Part shown: piece by piece, positions 52,437 to 60,785 of the stretch
How positions within the stretch are numbered: position 1 is the first letter of the stretch
Layout: each line of letters starts with the position of its first letter
Assembly: GCA_965221655.1 (NCBI GenBank)
Contig: OZ244906.1
Span: 1,798,001-1,862,000, forward strand
DNA from: Bin107 sp965221655
GTDB taxonomy: Bacteria; UBA8248
Reading direction: 5' to 3'
Length of the DNA stretch: 64,000 bases
The notes under the pieces: model-generated
The model's database searches: none
Seen by the model: only the letters and a program-made list of their open reading frames with translations
Told to the model about the DNA's origin: nothing
Program-made: the position numbers and the translations under genes

Positions 52437-52530
52437 TCATTCAAATAATCTACCTTTCACTCGAAGTCAAGCCACCCGACAGATCGCGCAAAACGCTGCG
52501 TTTCGTTGCGCCGTCGAAGTAAATCCTGCT

Positions 52531-53487
52531 ATGAAGCAGAACATGAATTCCACCGACACGACAGCTCGAACCGGCGCGGCCCCCAAGGCATTTTCATCAA
52601 CAAACGGCTACGAAAAGTTCCGAAACTCGATTATAAAATTCTTCTTGTTGCTCGCCTTGGTCATATCTTTTGCCCCGGGTTACAGCCGTGCTCACCACGT
52701 TAGTTCCATCGCATACGTTCTCCAGGAAGTAGGCAAGAAGAAAATAGGGGAATGGGAAGTCGTACTCCGTGTGATGCCGCCAAGATTCACCAGCGACGAA
52801 AACCCACCCAAATCCCTGGAAAAAACGCACGTGCTTCTGGCCGGGTTCACGCACCGCTTCGAAATGAAAATCCAGGGTGGCAAAAGCGGGGGTGCCTTGC
52901 CCGGAAAACTCGATGTAAAACTGACGTTTACCCAGAACGAATGGACGAAGAGCGTCACGCTGCGAAAATTCCACGAGGACAAATCAAAAATTTATGGTGC
53001 AAACCTGAAATTGGGCGAAAGGGGCCCGTATGCTATCACGGCGACGATATCCGGCTTGTCTTCCCAACCCGTGCAGGGCCGTTTTTCTTTCGATTTCGAT
53101 CACGAGTCGGTCAAAGACGTTATGCAAGACCTCGAGAAAATTCTGGGGAAACTGGGCCAGGAAACCCTCACTCTGGGGCTGGACGGCAGGCTCATTCCAC
53201 CACGAAAAGAGCAGCGCGTCAGGCGGCTGGCCGAGAGGTTCCAGTATTTCGTCCCCTGGATATCACACTTGAGGGAAGGAGAAGCCCAGGACCTTTATGA
53301 CGACTTGACCCGAAAACTGCTTGCCCTCAGCAAGCAGATGTCGAGAAATACCCAAAAACCCGATTACGACCGCCTCGCCGAGAACCTGGCCGCTGCAAGA
53401 ACCCTTTGCTCTCAATGCCACCACATCTTTCAGGAGGCGGATTCCACCGGAAAACCCGTTCGCTTGCCCGGAGCCGCAACCCGCTAG
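52531..53487 (+). CDS. Exported protein with C-terminal CxxCH haem motif
   Basis: 318-residue protein. Seen: a long polar N-terminus followed by one hydrophobic stretch (about residues 35-52, IIKFFLLLALVISFAPG) acting as signal or anchor, a beta-rich middle domain (VGKKKIGEWEVVLRVMPP, GALPGKLDVKLTF), a helical region, and a single c-type haem site CSQCH near residue 297. The architecture is unfamiliar to me. A periplasmic monohaem protein is the most likely reading. ATG 52531 is used, with 52543 as an alternative. It is followed by hemQ 105 nt downstream, fitting a haem role. Confidence 0.72.
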   Translation: MKQNMNSTDTTARTGAAPKAFSSTNGYEKFRNSIIKFFLLLALVISFAPGYSRAHHVSSIAYVLQEVGKKKIGEWEVVLRVMPPRFTSDENPPKSLEKTHVLLAGFTHRFEMKIQGGKSGGALPGKLDVKLTFTQNEWTKSVTLRKFHEDKSKIYGANLKLGERGPYAITATISGLSSQPVQGRFSFDFDHESVKDVMQDLEKILGKLGQETLTLGLDGRLIPPRKEQRVRRLAERFQYFVPWISHLREGEAQDLYDDLTRKLLALSKQMSRNTQKPDYDRLAENLAAARTLCSQCHHIFQEADSTGKPVRLPGAATR

Positions 53488-53592
53488 CACACGGTATCTG
53501 CAACCACAATGTTTGCACCCCGATAGACTCTCAGGTATTTCTTCTTCCAGTAGGCTATTTGCTATCTGCTCGATACTTAGCGAGGGCGAACA

Positions 53593-54441
53593 GTGAATCC
53601 CAATCTCAAAGACGCCAAAATGCCCGAGACGCTCGATGGTTGGGCCGTTTTGCACCATATTTTCCGGGTGAACTGGTCCTCCTGGAACCATCTGGACGGC
53701 GCCCTCCAGCACCACATCCTAGATGAGGCAACCGAATATTTCGCCTCCATCGACCGATCTGCATCGGGCCGAAGCGCCATTTTCAGCCTACTGGGCCACA
53801 AAGGAGACCTGCTCTTCCTGCATTTCAGACCCACGCTAGACGCACTCAATGAAGTCGAACTGGGGGTCCGACGACTCGCTCTGACGCAACATATGGTCGA
53901 GACGACTTCTTATCTCTCGTTTTTGGAGCTCGGCCTTTACGAAATGACCGTGAAGCTCCACACACAATTCGTGGATGAGGGCCTGGAACCTGGCAGCGAC
54001 GCATGGAAAACGAAATGGTCACAAGAAATGCAAGGCCAGCGCGAACGCATGAAAGAGCGCCTCTACATGGATATACCCGAAACGAGATATCTGTGTTTCT
54101 ACCCCATGAACAAGCGAAGAGGAGAGGAGAAGAACTGGTACGGCCTGCCCATAGAGACGCGCCAGAAAATGATGCGTGAACACGGTTTCGTCGGCAGGAG
54201 ATACGCTGGTCTCGTTCAGCAAATCATTACGGGCAGCATCGGCTTCGACGACTGGGAGTGGGGAGTGTATCTGTTCTCCCAAGACCCTCTCGTCTTCAAG
54301 CGCCTCGTGTATGAAATGCGCTTCGATGAGGCCAGCGTCTGGTATGGGGAATTCGGTCCGTTCTATACCGGTTTGCGCATCATGCCGCATCACTTGAAGA
54401 ACATGTTCCGCGGCAAGATACCCGCACTCGAGACCCCTTAG
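53593..54441 (+). CDS. hemQ: Coproheme decarboxylase HemQ
   Basis: 282-residue chlorite-dismutase-fold protein of the HemQ type, which converts coproheme III to heme b in the coproporphyrin-dependent pathway. Seen: MPETLDGWAVLHHIFRVNW, FHFRPTLDALNEVE, RYLCFYPMNKRR with the catalytic Tyr and Lys positions, MREHGFVGRRYAG with the proximal haem His, IITGSIGFDDWEWGVYLF, and YEMRFDEASVWYGEFGPF. The last blocks match Firmicutes HemQ. The GTG at 53593 is used; ATG 53620 is possible. HemQ is typical of Gram-positive and some other phyla, so its presence here argues against a classical proteobacterial haem route. Confidence 0.9.
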   Translation: MNPNLKDAKMPETLDGWAVLHHIFRVNWSSWNHLDGALQHHILDEATEYFASIDRSASGRSAIFSLLGHKGDLLFLHFRPTLDALNEVELGVRRLALTQHMVETTSYLSFLELGLYEMTVKLHTQFVDEGLEPGSDAWKTKWSQEMQGQRERMKERLYMDIPETRYLCFYPMNKRRGEEKNWYGLPIETRQKMMREHGFVGRRYAGLVQQIITGSIGFDDWEWGVYLFSQDPLVFKRLVYEMRFDEASVWYGEFGPFYTGLRIMPHHLKNMFRGKIPALETP

Positions 54442-54470
54442 CGCGAGCCGTCCCGGGAGAGCGACCCTGC

Positions 54471-55334
54471 ATGGCGAACGTTCTCATTCTCGGATGCGGC
54501 TACGTCGGCGCAACGCTCGGCGTGGCACTCGGCGAAAATGGCCATCACGTTTGGGGAATGCGCAGAACCCCCGGAGAAGTGCTCCCCCCCATAAGGCCCT
54601 TGGCAACCGATGTCAACGACGAAAAACTAGCCGGTCTGCTCCCGAAAAACCTGGATTTCGTCTTCTACACCATCTCTTCCGGCGGAGGGGGAGAAGCCGG
54701 TTATCGGGCAGCTTATGCGCAAGGACCTGCGAATCTCTTGAGGGCACTCGACGCGACAGGAGAAAAACCCCGCCGCATCTTCTTCACATCGAGCACTGCC
54801 GTCTACGCGCAAACCGACGGCGGGTGGGTGGACGAGGAATCTCCCACGCAACCCACCTCCTACACGGGCCGTATTTTGCTGGAAGGGGAGCGGATTTTCC
54901 TGAACTGCGAGCATCCTGCCACTATCGTGCGCCTCGGAGGAATTTACGGCCCCGGACGCACGCGCCTAATGGATTCCGTTCGCAAGGGCCGGGCCGAAAT
55001 TCAGGAAGGCCCGCCCCGCTTCACGAATAGAATCCACCGCGACGACTGCGCGGGCGTTCTCGCCCACCTCATGCGAATGGACACACCGGACTCGATATAC
55101 GTCGGCGTCGACGACGAGCCCGCCGATCGCCGCGTGGTGTTCCACTGGCTGGCGGATCGACTGGGCGTCGCGCGTCCCCGCGAAGTCGGGGCCGCACGGC
55201 GCGCCTCGGGGCGGGCGGCGACGAACAAGAGGTGCGCGAACGCCAGACTCAAGGCCACTGGCTATCGTTTTCGCTATCCGACGTTTCGGGAAGGCTACGC
55301 GGAGATGATCCAAGCGGCGAAATCTGCTCTATAG
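54471..55334 (+). CDS. NAD(P)-dependent epimerase/dehydratase-like SDR (YeeZ-type)
   Basis: 287-residue extended SDR. Seen: NVLILGCGYVGATLG (3-17) cofactor motif, FFTSSTAVYAQTDG, a Tyr in SYTGR where YxxxK would be expected (the Lys is Leu-Leu, so the triad is altered), RLGGIYGPGRTRL and RIHRDDCAGVL. The pattern fits the YeeZ-like nucleoside-diphosphate-sugar epimerase group of unknown substrate. ATG 54471 lies 29 nt after hemQ. Codon usage returns toward the G+C-rich flank pattern here. Confidence 0.82.
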   Translation: MANVLILGCGYVGATLGVALGENGHHVWGMRRTPGEVLPPIRPLATDVNDEKLAGLLPKNLDFVFYTISSGGGGEAGYRAAYAQGPANLLRALDATGEKPRRIFFTSSTAVYAQTDGGWVDEESPTQPTSYTGRILLEGERIFLNCEHPATIVRLGGIYGPGRTRLMDSVRKGRAEIQEGPPRFTNRIHRDDCAGVLAHLMRMDTPDSIYVGVDDEPADRRVVFHWLADRLGVARPREVGAARRASGRAATNKRCANARLKATGYRFRYPTFREGYAEMIQAAKSAL

Positions 55335-55343
55335 CCCCAAAAA

Positions 55344-56060
55344 TCAACCCTTAAGAAGCTTCGCCAAATCCTTTCGCAGCTTCTTGAGCGAATCGGCATC
55401 GTTGCTGTGATAGTAGCCCCGCACGTTGAAGCGTCCGTCGATGAGCACGAAACGCGAACTGTGTGAAATCAAAATTTTCGACTTATCCTCCGCAGCGTTC
55501 GGAGCCGTAGATCCATCCTCGTGTCCGGGGTGGTGGGCATAGGCGCGGGGAAACAAAAAGTCCACGAACCGCTTATAGACAGGCTCCGACGGGCGCATGG
55601 CCTGCTTGGTCGCGTAGCTGAGACGAAAGCCCTTGAGCGCCAGGTTGCGGATTTGCTGCGGGGAGCCGGTGAGGAAGAACCACCGCGACCTGTCCGCCCC
55701 GAATCTGCGCGCATAAGCGGTGAGAACCGTCCCCGTGTCGTGGTCCGGGTCGGTGGTGATGGATATCTGCCCAAAGTTCGCAGCGCCTGCGAACGCCTTC
55801 TGCAGCCGCCGCATCTCAAGCGTTTGCAGGGGGCAGGTGTCCTCGCACCGCGTGTAGATGAGGTCCGCCACCCAGACTTTTCCGCGCAGACGCTCGCGCG
55901 CAAAGGCGCGGCCCGACGCATCAACCAGTTCAAAATCAGGTAGTTGCGAGTACACCGGCACGCTCTCGAACAGGTGCGCGCCGAGCAGCCGATAGCCCAG
56001 CGCACCCGCCGGCACAAGCCCGACGAGCAGAATCGCCACCAAAATCACACGTCGCCTCAC
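55344..56060 (-). CDS. SCO1/SenC copper-delivery protein
   Basis: 238-residue membrane-anchored thioredoxin-fold copper chaperone for cytochrome oxidase assembly. Seen: an N-terminal hydrophobic anchor (RRRVILVAILLVGLVPAG), DFELVDASGRAFARERLRGK, copper ligands Cys-x3-Cys in YTRCEDTCPLQ, and the distal His in LISHSSRFVLIDG. GTG 56060 follows GAGGAGG at 6 nt; an upstream extension lacks similarity. It is convergent with the SDR gene. Confidence 0.93.
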   Translation of the reverse strand: MRRRVILVAILLVGLVPAGALGYRLLGAHLFESVPVYSQLPDFELVDASGRAFARERLRGKVWVADLIYTRCEDTCPLQTLEMRRLQKAFAGAANFGQISITTDPDHDTGTVLTAYARRFGADRSRWFFLTGSPQQIRNLALKGFRLSYATKQAMRPSEPVYKRFVDFLFPRAYAHHPGHEDGSTAPNAAEDKSKILISHSSRFVLIDGRFNVRGYYHSNDADSLKKLRKDLAKLLKG

Positions 56061-56388
56061 GTTCGCCTCCTCGTCGAACCGGGGGAATTCCACCTGCAGT
56101 CTCCACACCCATTCTCGCAAAATGAACACCCCGCGCCAAGTCCGACGCCCCGAAAATTTTTCCGTATTTTCCCAGGTTTTACCGGGTTTTCCCGGGTTTT
56201 ATCGGGTTTTTCGCCGCGGGCCGCTCGCTTTCGATATTTTTTGCATAAACCGCTCATCCCTCACCCGCGGGGGGAAATTCCTCCCCCCTCTTGCGCGTGG
56301 GCCGCCCCGCGTCCTAGAGTGGTGCCTGCGCTTTTGCCGCCTTACAAGCGTTTCGAACACGCAGGAACGAACCCGGGGAGAACGAAAA
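56061..56388. other. Divergent intergenic region containing decamer element copy B
   Basis: 328 bp between the SCO1 start and the secreted-protein start. It contains the reverse-oriented decamer element (56168-56275). Outside it I see no ORF with RBS. The 3' part just before ATG 56389 has GGGGAG as ribosome-binding site. Confidence 0.7.
56168..56275 (-). repeat. Dispersed decamer element, copy B
   Basis: On the minus strand: TTTATGCAAAAAATATCG (56249-56232), a 21-nt spacer, then four decamers AAAACCCGAT, AAAACCCGGG, AAAACCCGGT, AAAACCTGGG (56210-56171). The last three match copy A in order; copy A has one more unit. Located between two divergent genes. Confidence 0.75.
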
Positions 56389-56898
56389 ATGCGCAAGTCT
56401 TTGGGCAGGATTTCCCTCGCGTCGCTCGCCGCGGCGGCTTTCGTTTTCGCCGCCCACCTCGCCGCAGCCGCAGAGAGCGGCACGTTCCGGCTGCTCGAAA
56501 GCCACAAGCACGACTACACCGTCATGGACCACGCCGGGGCGAAGATCACGGCAGGCCCGCTGCACGGAACCGGCACCATCACGCAGAGCAGCGGCGGACC
56601 CTTCGTGGAGGGGGAAAACCACAATTCCACCTGCCTGGTCTACGTGCGGCAATCCGCCGAGGGCATCGACCTCGACGCCGCCTGCACGTTCACCAACAAG
56701 GCGGGAGAAGCCTTCTACGTGCGGGCGCGCAGGCGCGCGGGCGACGTGAAGACGGGCGGCGGCGGCCAGGGCGTCCAGACGCTGATGGGCGGCACCGGCA
56801 AATACGCGGGCGTCAGCGGAGAGTGCCCCTACACCACCAACTACCTGCCGCGCAAATGGCTCGTCTCGCTCGTCGACTGCAAGTGGAGCAAACCCTAG
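56389..56898 (+). CDS. Secreted protein of unknown function
   Basis: 169-residue exported protein. Seen: a signal peptide (about residues 1-26, AAFVFAAHLAAAAES), then a compact domain with beta-strand-like alternation (TFRLLESHKHDYTVMD, GTGTITQSSGG), and four Cys (in NSTCLV, DAACTF, GECPY, VDCKW) that could form two disulfides. I recognise no family. ATG 56389 has GGGGAG. It stands alone between the decamer element and the repeat-protein gene. Confidence 0.7.
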   Translation: MRKSLGRISLASLAAAAFVFAAHLAAAAESGTFRLLESHKHDYTVMDHAGAKITAGPLHGTGTITQSSGGPFVEGENHNSTCLVYVRQSAEGIDLDAACTFTNKAGEAFYVRARRRAGDVKTGGGGQGVQTLMGGTGKYAGVSGECPYTTNYLPRKWLVSLVDCKWSKP

Positions 56899-57032
56899 CC
56901 GCTTCCTCGCAGGGGCAAAACACGCCGCCTCGGCCGCCCTCCCCGCATCCCCCCGTTGCTCCCTCCTGTGCGAAGTGGTGTAATGCCCGCTCATGGGGGT
57001 GCGGCCCCGCACGAACCCCGAGGAGGAACACG

Positions 57033-57482
57033 ATGGCCATTCCCGCCGCAATCGGTGCTGCTATAGCCACGGAAATCATTGCCCGCGTCGCCACGAAATA
57101 CGGGCCGCGCGCCGCGTGCGCCCTCGCCGGGGCTGCGGGCAAGCACGGCCCCCGGGTCGCCGAAGCTCTCGGCCGCACCATCATCAGGCACGGCCCCGAA
57201 CTCGCCGCGAAGTACGGACCCCGCATCGCGGAGCTCATCGCAGCGACGACAAAGAGACACGGCCCCCGGGTCGCGCGGGCAGTCGAGCACGCCATCGTCC
57301 GGTACGGACCCGAGGTCGCCCGCGTCGTCGCGCACGTCGCCGTGAAATACGGAGTGCGGATCGCCGAAATGGTCGCCGAAACTGCCGCGAAATACGGCAA
57401 GAAAGAAGCCGTCCGCCATGCAAAGCGCCTGGCGAGCGCGCCGCCGCACATTGCGCCTCCCTGCGAGACGCCTCGTTCCTGA
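57033..57482 (+). CDS. 15-residue-repeat amphipathic protein
   Basis: 149-residue protein built from 15-residue repeats beginning KYGPR or KHGPR (starts at residues 22, 37, 60, 75, 90, 105, 120), with one truncated 8-residue unit at 52-59. Consensus [KR][YH]GP[RE][VI]A followed by about eight mainly Ala/aliphatic residues, which predicts short basic amphipathic helices. AGGAGG precedes ATG 57033 at good spacing. No signal peptide, no known family. Repeat periodicity is regular at protein level (45 bp in DNA) but the DNA units have diverged. Confidence 0.7.
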   Translation: MAIPAAIGAAIATEIIARVATKYGPRAACALAGAAGKHGPRVAEALGRTIIRHGPELAAKYGPRIAELIAATTKRHGPRVARAVEHAIVRYGPEVARVVAHVAVKYGVRIAEMVAETAAKYGKKEAVRHAKRLASAPPHIAPPCETPRS

Positions 57483-57602
57483 ATCGGCGCACCCCGTGCG
57501 CAACCTCCGCCGGCCTCCCGTGCGTTCGGGGGGGCGTTTTCACCGCGTCGGCCTGCCGGTTCGCTCTTCTTGCGGTGCTGGCGGCCCGTGCCAGCCGGGT
57601 GC

Positions 57603-59210
57603 CTAGTCGTTCAGGAGGGTTCTGGCGACGACGCGCGCTTCGTCCAGGTGGGTGACGACGCGCCTGTCGGGCACTTCGCCCAGCACGTCGAGCGCGTCGA
57701 GGGTGCGCGCGACCCGGCCCGAAAGACCCATCACGATGGTCTCGGTGTTCTCCTGGGCCGCGACGTCGATGAGTTGCCGTATGACCATGGCGGCGCTGTC
57801 GTCGATATAGGTCGCCTGCGAGAAGTCGAAGATGACGACCTCGTGATCCTTGATGTCCATGCCGACCGTGCCGATCAGCTTCTGCGAGGAAGCGACAGTG
57901 AAGGCCCCCCGCAGCGCGACCATGCCGACACGCGCCGAGAAGGGATCGGGGGCGGCGTCTTCGCCGAGGAACATCTGGTCCAGCAGCGGCACGGAGACCA
58001 CGCTGTCGAGTTCGAGGCGTTCGAGTTGGCCCGCGTGGGCCATCCCTGCGGCGATCAGCCCCATCGCCACGCCCGCCAACAGATCGACGAACACCGTCAG
58101 GCACAGCGTCGTGAGCAGAACGAAAAGATGCTCGCGGCGCAGGCAGTGCAAACGGCCCAGCACCCTCCAGTCCACGATGTCCCAGCCGACTTTTATCAGA
58201 ACGCCCGCCAGGGCGGCGAGGGGAATCGGCTCGGCGTAGCGGCCCATCCCCAGCAAGAGCCCGAGTAGGAGCAGTGCGTGTATCGCCCCCACCGCCCGGG
58301 TTCGTCCTCCCGCACGGATGTTGGGAACGGTGTAGACGGGGGTGCCCGCACCGGGTAGCCCACCGAACATACCCGCAACGGTGTTGCCGACCCCCTGGCC
58401 TATGAGCTCCCGATCCGGATCGTGGCGCGCCCCCGTCATCGAATTGGCGACGAGCGAGGTGAGGAGGCTCACCACCGAGCCTATCAGGGCAAGAATGATT
58501 GCGGGTTCGACGGCGCGCAGCAGAAAACCGGGGCCGGGCAACTCCAGCCCAAACCCGGGCAGACCGCGCGGGATGGGGCCGATGACGGGCGCGTCGCCAA
58601 ACCACCCGACGCCCGCCAGCGTGCCCGCGACGAGCGCCGCGAAGGAGGCGGGCAGATAGCGCGCCGCCCTGCGCGGCCAGAACACCGCCACGACGAGCGT
58701 GATGCTCCCGACGATGGCGGCGTCCACGTTCGCACCTGCTACCGCTCCGGGCAACGCGAGAACCACCCCTACCGCCCCGGCCGAAACGGGATCTTGGCCG
58801 AGAAAGGGCAACACCTGAATCGCCATGACGATGACGCCGATGCCGGACATGAAGCCCGAGACGACGACGTAGGGCGTGTAGGCCACGAAGCGGCCGAGGC
58901 GCAATACGCCCAGGAGCATTTGCAGCAAGCCCGCCAGGACGATCACCATCAGGGCTTCGGTTATGCTGGACACGTGGCCCGTGATGATGACCGCCATGGC
59001 GATGGCCATCGGCGCGGTGGGACCGGACACCTGGGTGGGCGTGCCCCCGCACAGCGCCGCGAAGAAGCCGACCGCAATGGCGCCGTAGAGCCCCGCGGGC
59101 GCCCCCATGCCCGACGCCACGCCGTAGGCCAGCGAGATCGGCAGCGCCACCACCATGGTGGTGAGCCCGCCCATGATGTCTCCACGCAACGTGTCGAGAT
59201 CGTACTTCAC
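57603..59210 (-). CDS. SulP family anion transporter with STAS domain
   Basis: 535-residue SLC26/SulP transporter. Seen: about 12-14 hydrophobic helices starting GGLTTMVVALPISLAYGVAS, the SulP signature region TPTQVSGPTAPMAIAMA, GGLPGAGTPVYTVPNIRAGG, and a cytoplasmic STAS domain from about residue 430 (VGMVALRGAFTV, VIFDFSQATYIDDSAAMV). It may carry sulfate, bicarbonate or a dicarboxylate. GTG 59210 precedes MKYDLDTLRGD; upstream codons are unsupported. Divergent from the MFS gene. Confidence 0.92.
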   Translation of the reverse strand: MKYDLDTLRGDIMGGLTTMVVALPISLAYGVASGMGAPAGLYGAIAVGFFAALCGGTPTQVSGPTAPMAIAMAVIITGHVSSITEALMVIVLAGLLQMLLGVLRLGRFVAYTPYVVVSGFMSGIGVIVMAIQVLPFLGQDPVSAGAVGVVLALPGAVAGANVDAAIVGSITLVVAVFWPRRAARYLPASFAALVAGTLAGVGWFGDAPVIGPIPRGLPGFGLELPGPGFLLRAVEPAIILALIGSVVSLLTSLVANSMTGARHDPDRELIGQGVGNTVAGMFGGLPGAGTPVYTVPNIRAGGRTRAVGAIHALLLLGLLLGMGRYAEPIPLAALAGVLIKVGWDIVDWRVLGRLHCLRREHLFVLLTTLCLTVFVDLLAGVAMGLIAAGMAHAGQLERLELDSVVSVPLLDQMFLGEDAAPDPFSARVGMVALRGAFTVASSQKLIGTVGMDIKDHEVVIFDFSQATYIDDSAAMVIRQLIDVAAQENTETIVMGLSGRVARTLDALDVLGEVPDRRVVTHLDEARVVARTLLND

Positions 59211-59507
59211 GCGATGCCCCCCTCGGGCACGGAAGGAATTGTCGCGTCCGCCGATAGATTCGGCGCCGCGCGGGGCCGGGTTCCTGTCATATTCTCGCAT
59301 CCCAGCATACCACATACCCCGTGCGTCCCGCATAAATCCTCACACCGCCCGGGGGCACCTGTTCGGTGCATCGCGTCCCTCACCGGTCCGTGCCCGCAAA
59401 CGAGGCTTCGCTTTCTTCCCCGAAGCGCCCATCGGTGGTATGAATGGTGCGCGCCCCGCGTGAAGGTGCTTTCCGAATCCCGCGCAAGCCCCGGGAACGC
59501 ACACGAG

Positions 59508-60683
59508 ATGAACGCCAACGTCCTCATCATCGCTTCCAGCCATTCGGTAAATTCCGTCTACAACCGGATGCTGACGCCCATTCTCCCTCTCATCATGGCG
59601 GACTTCGGCCTGAACTACGCGCAAACGGGCCTCATTGCCTCCGTCTACGCCCTCTCCAGCAGCCTGTTTCAACTGCCCATTTCTTTTCTGGGCGATTATA
59701 CGGGCAGAACCCGCCTCATTCTGGGGCTGTCCCTGCTATTCAACGCCCTGCCCGCCTGGTTCTACGGCTACTCCTCCACCTACACGGCACTGCTTTTCTT
59801 CGTCTTCCTGAGCGGCCTGGGCTGTTCGGCCTATCATCCCGCGGCGGTCTCGATGATAGCCCGCGAAAGCGCGCGCAACCGCGGCCTCGCCATGGGATTC
59901 TTCAAGGCGGGAGGCGACTTCGGCAGCATCCTGACGCCGGTCGCCATGGGCTGGCTCGCGGTCCATCTGGCGAGTTGGCGCGCGGCGGCACAATACTTCG
60001 TGCTGCCGGGCATCGTCTTCGCCCTTCTCGTCTGGCTGCGGTTCTCGGACGCCCCCGGTAAGCGAACCTCGATGGCGAAAGAGGCGAAGTCCACCTTCAG
60101 CGAGTTGCTGGGCGACAAATTCATGGTTTTGATGACGCTGCTCTCCTCGTGCCGGGTGATGGGCCTGCGCGGCATCATGACGTTTCTGCCGCTCCTGCTG
60201 GCCGAGGGGCTGGGGCTGGGCACCATCGGCGTCGGCTGGGTGTTGACGGGCTACTTTCTGGTGGGCACGGTTTTCGCCGTCGTTTGGGGAAGCTACACGA
60301 ACGGAAAGAACGAAACGCGCCTCATCGTGCTCATGATGGCGACGAGCGCCGCCTCGCTCGTCTTTTTGTCGCGCGCCGAATCGACTCTCGTCTCCCTCGG
60401 CCTGCTGGCGCTCCTCGGCGCGGGTCTCAACCCCTCCCAGAGCCTCATGCTCACCCTCACCACCAACGTGGTGCGCGAGAAGAACCGCACGAGCGCCATC
60501 GGCCTCATGTACACGGCAAACGAGGCGGCCTCGGTGGCGTCGCCCTTTCTGGGCGGCCTGATCGCCCAGCTGGTGGGGCTGCGCGAGTCGTTCCTGTTCT
60601 ACGCGCTGCTGTGCCTGCTCGCCACGGGCATCGCCTGGCTCATCCACGCCGAGCGAACCATACGCGCACGCATCGCACCCTGA
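59508..60683 (+). CDS. MFS transporter
   Basis: 391-residue major facilitator with 12 predicted helices. Seen: LPISFLGDYTGRTRLILG, the loop 2-3 motif, SGLGCSAYHPAAVSMIARESARNRGLAMGFF, and FKAGGDFGSILTPVAMGW. This AYHPAA/GGDFGSI pattern resembles the fosmidomycin-resistance/NNP-like branch. ATG 59508 (MNANVLIIASSH) is the first conserved codon. Substrate is unknown. Confidence 0.88.
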   Translation: MNANVLIIASSHSVNSVYNRMLTPILPLIMADFGLNYAQTGLIASVYALSSSLFQLPISFLGDYTGRTRLILGLSLLFNALPAWFYGYSSTYTALLFFVFLSGLGCSAYHPAAVSMIARESARNRGLAMGFFKAGGDFGSILTPVAMGWLAVHLASWRAAAQYFVLPGIVFALLVWLRFSDAPGKRTSMAKEAKSTFSELLGDKFMVLMTLLSSCRVMGLRGIMTFLPLLLAEGLGLGTIGVGWVLTGYFLVGTVFAVVWGSYTNGKNETRLIVLMMATSAASLVFLSRAESTLVSLGLLALLGAGLNPSQSLMLTLTTNVVREKNRTSAIGLMYTANEAASVASPFLGGLIAQLVGLRESFLFYALLCLLATGIAWLIHAERTIRARIAP

Positions 60684-60696
60684 CCCGCGGAGATTC

Positions 60697-60723
60697 TTTA
60701 CAGCCCGCGTGCGATTCTATAGA
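60697..60723 (+). promoter_or_regulatory. Candidate sigma70-type promoter for the TauD-family gene
   Basis: TTTACA (60697-60702), a short 15-nt spacer and TATAGA (60718-60723). The short spacer makes this tentative. AAGGAGGA lies further on, 10 nt before the ATG at 60786. Confidence 0.35.
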
Positions 60724-60785
60724 GTGGAAGCTACCGATTCGCAGAGCCACGCACGTCAGAACTCCTGCAAGGAGGATTGCACGCC

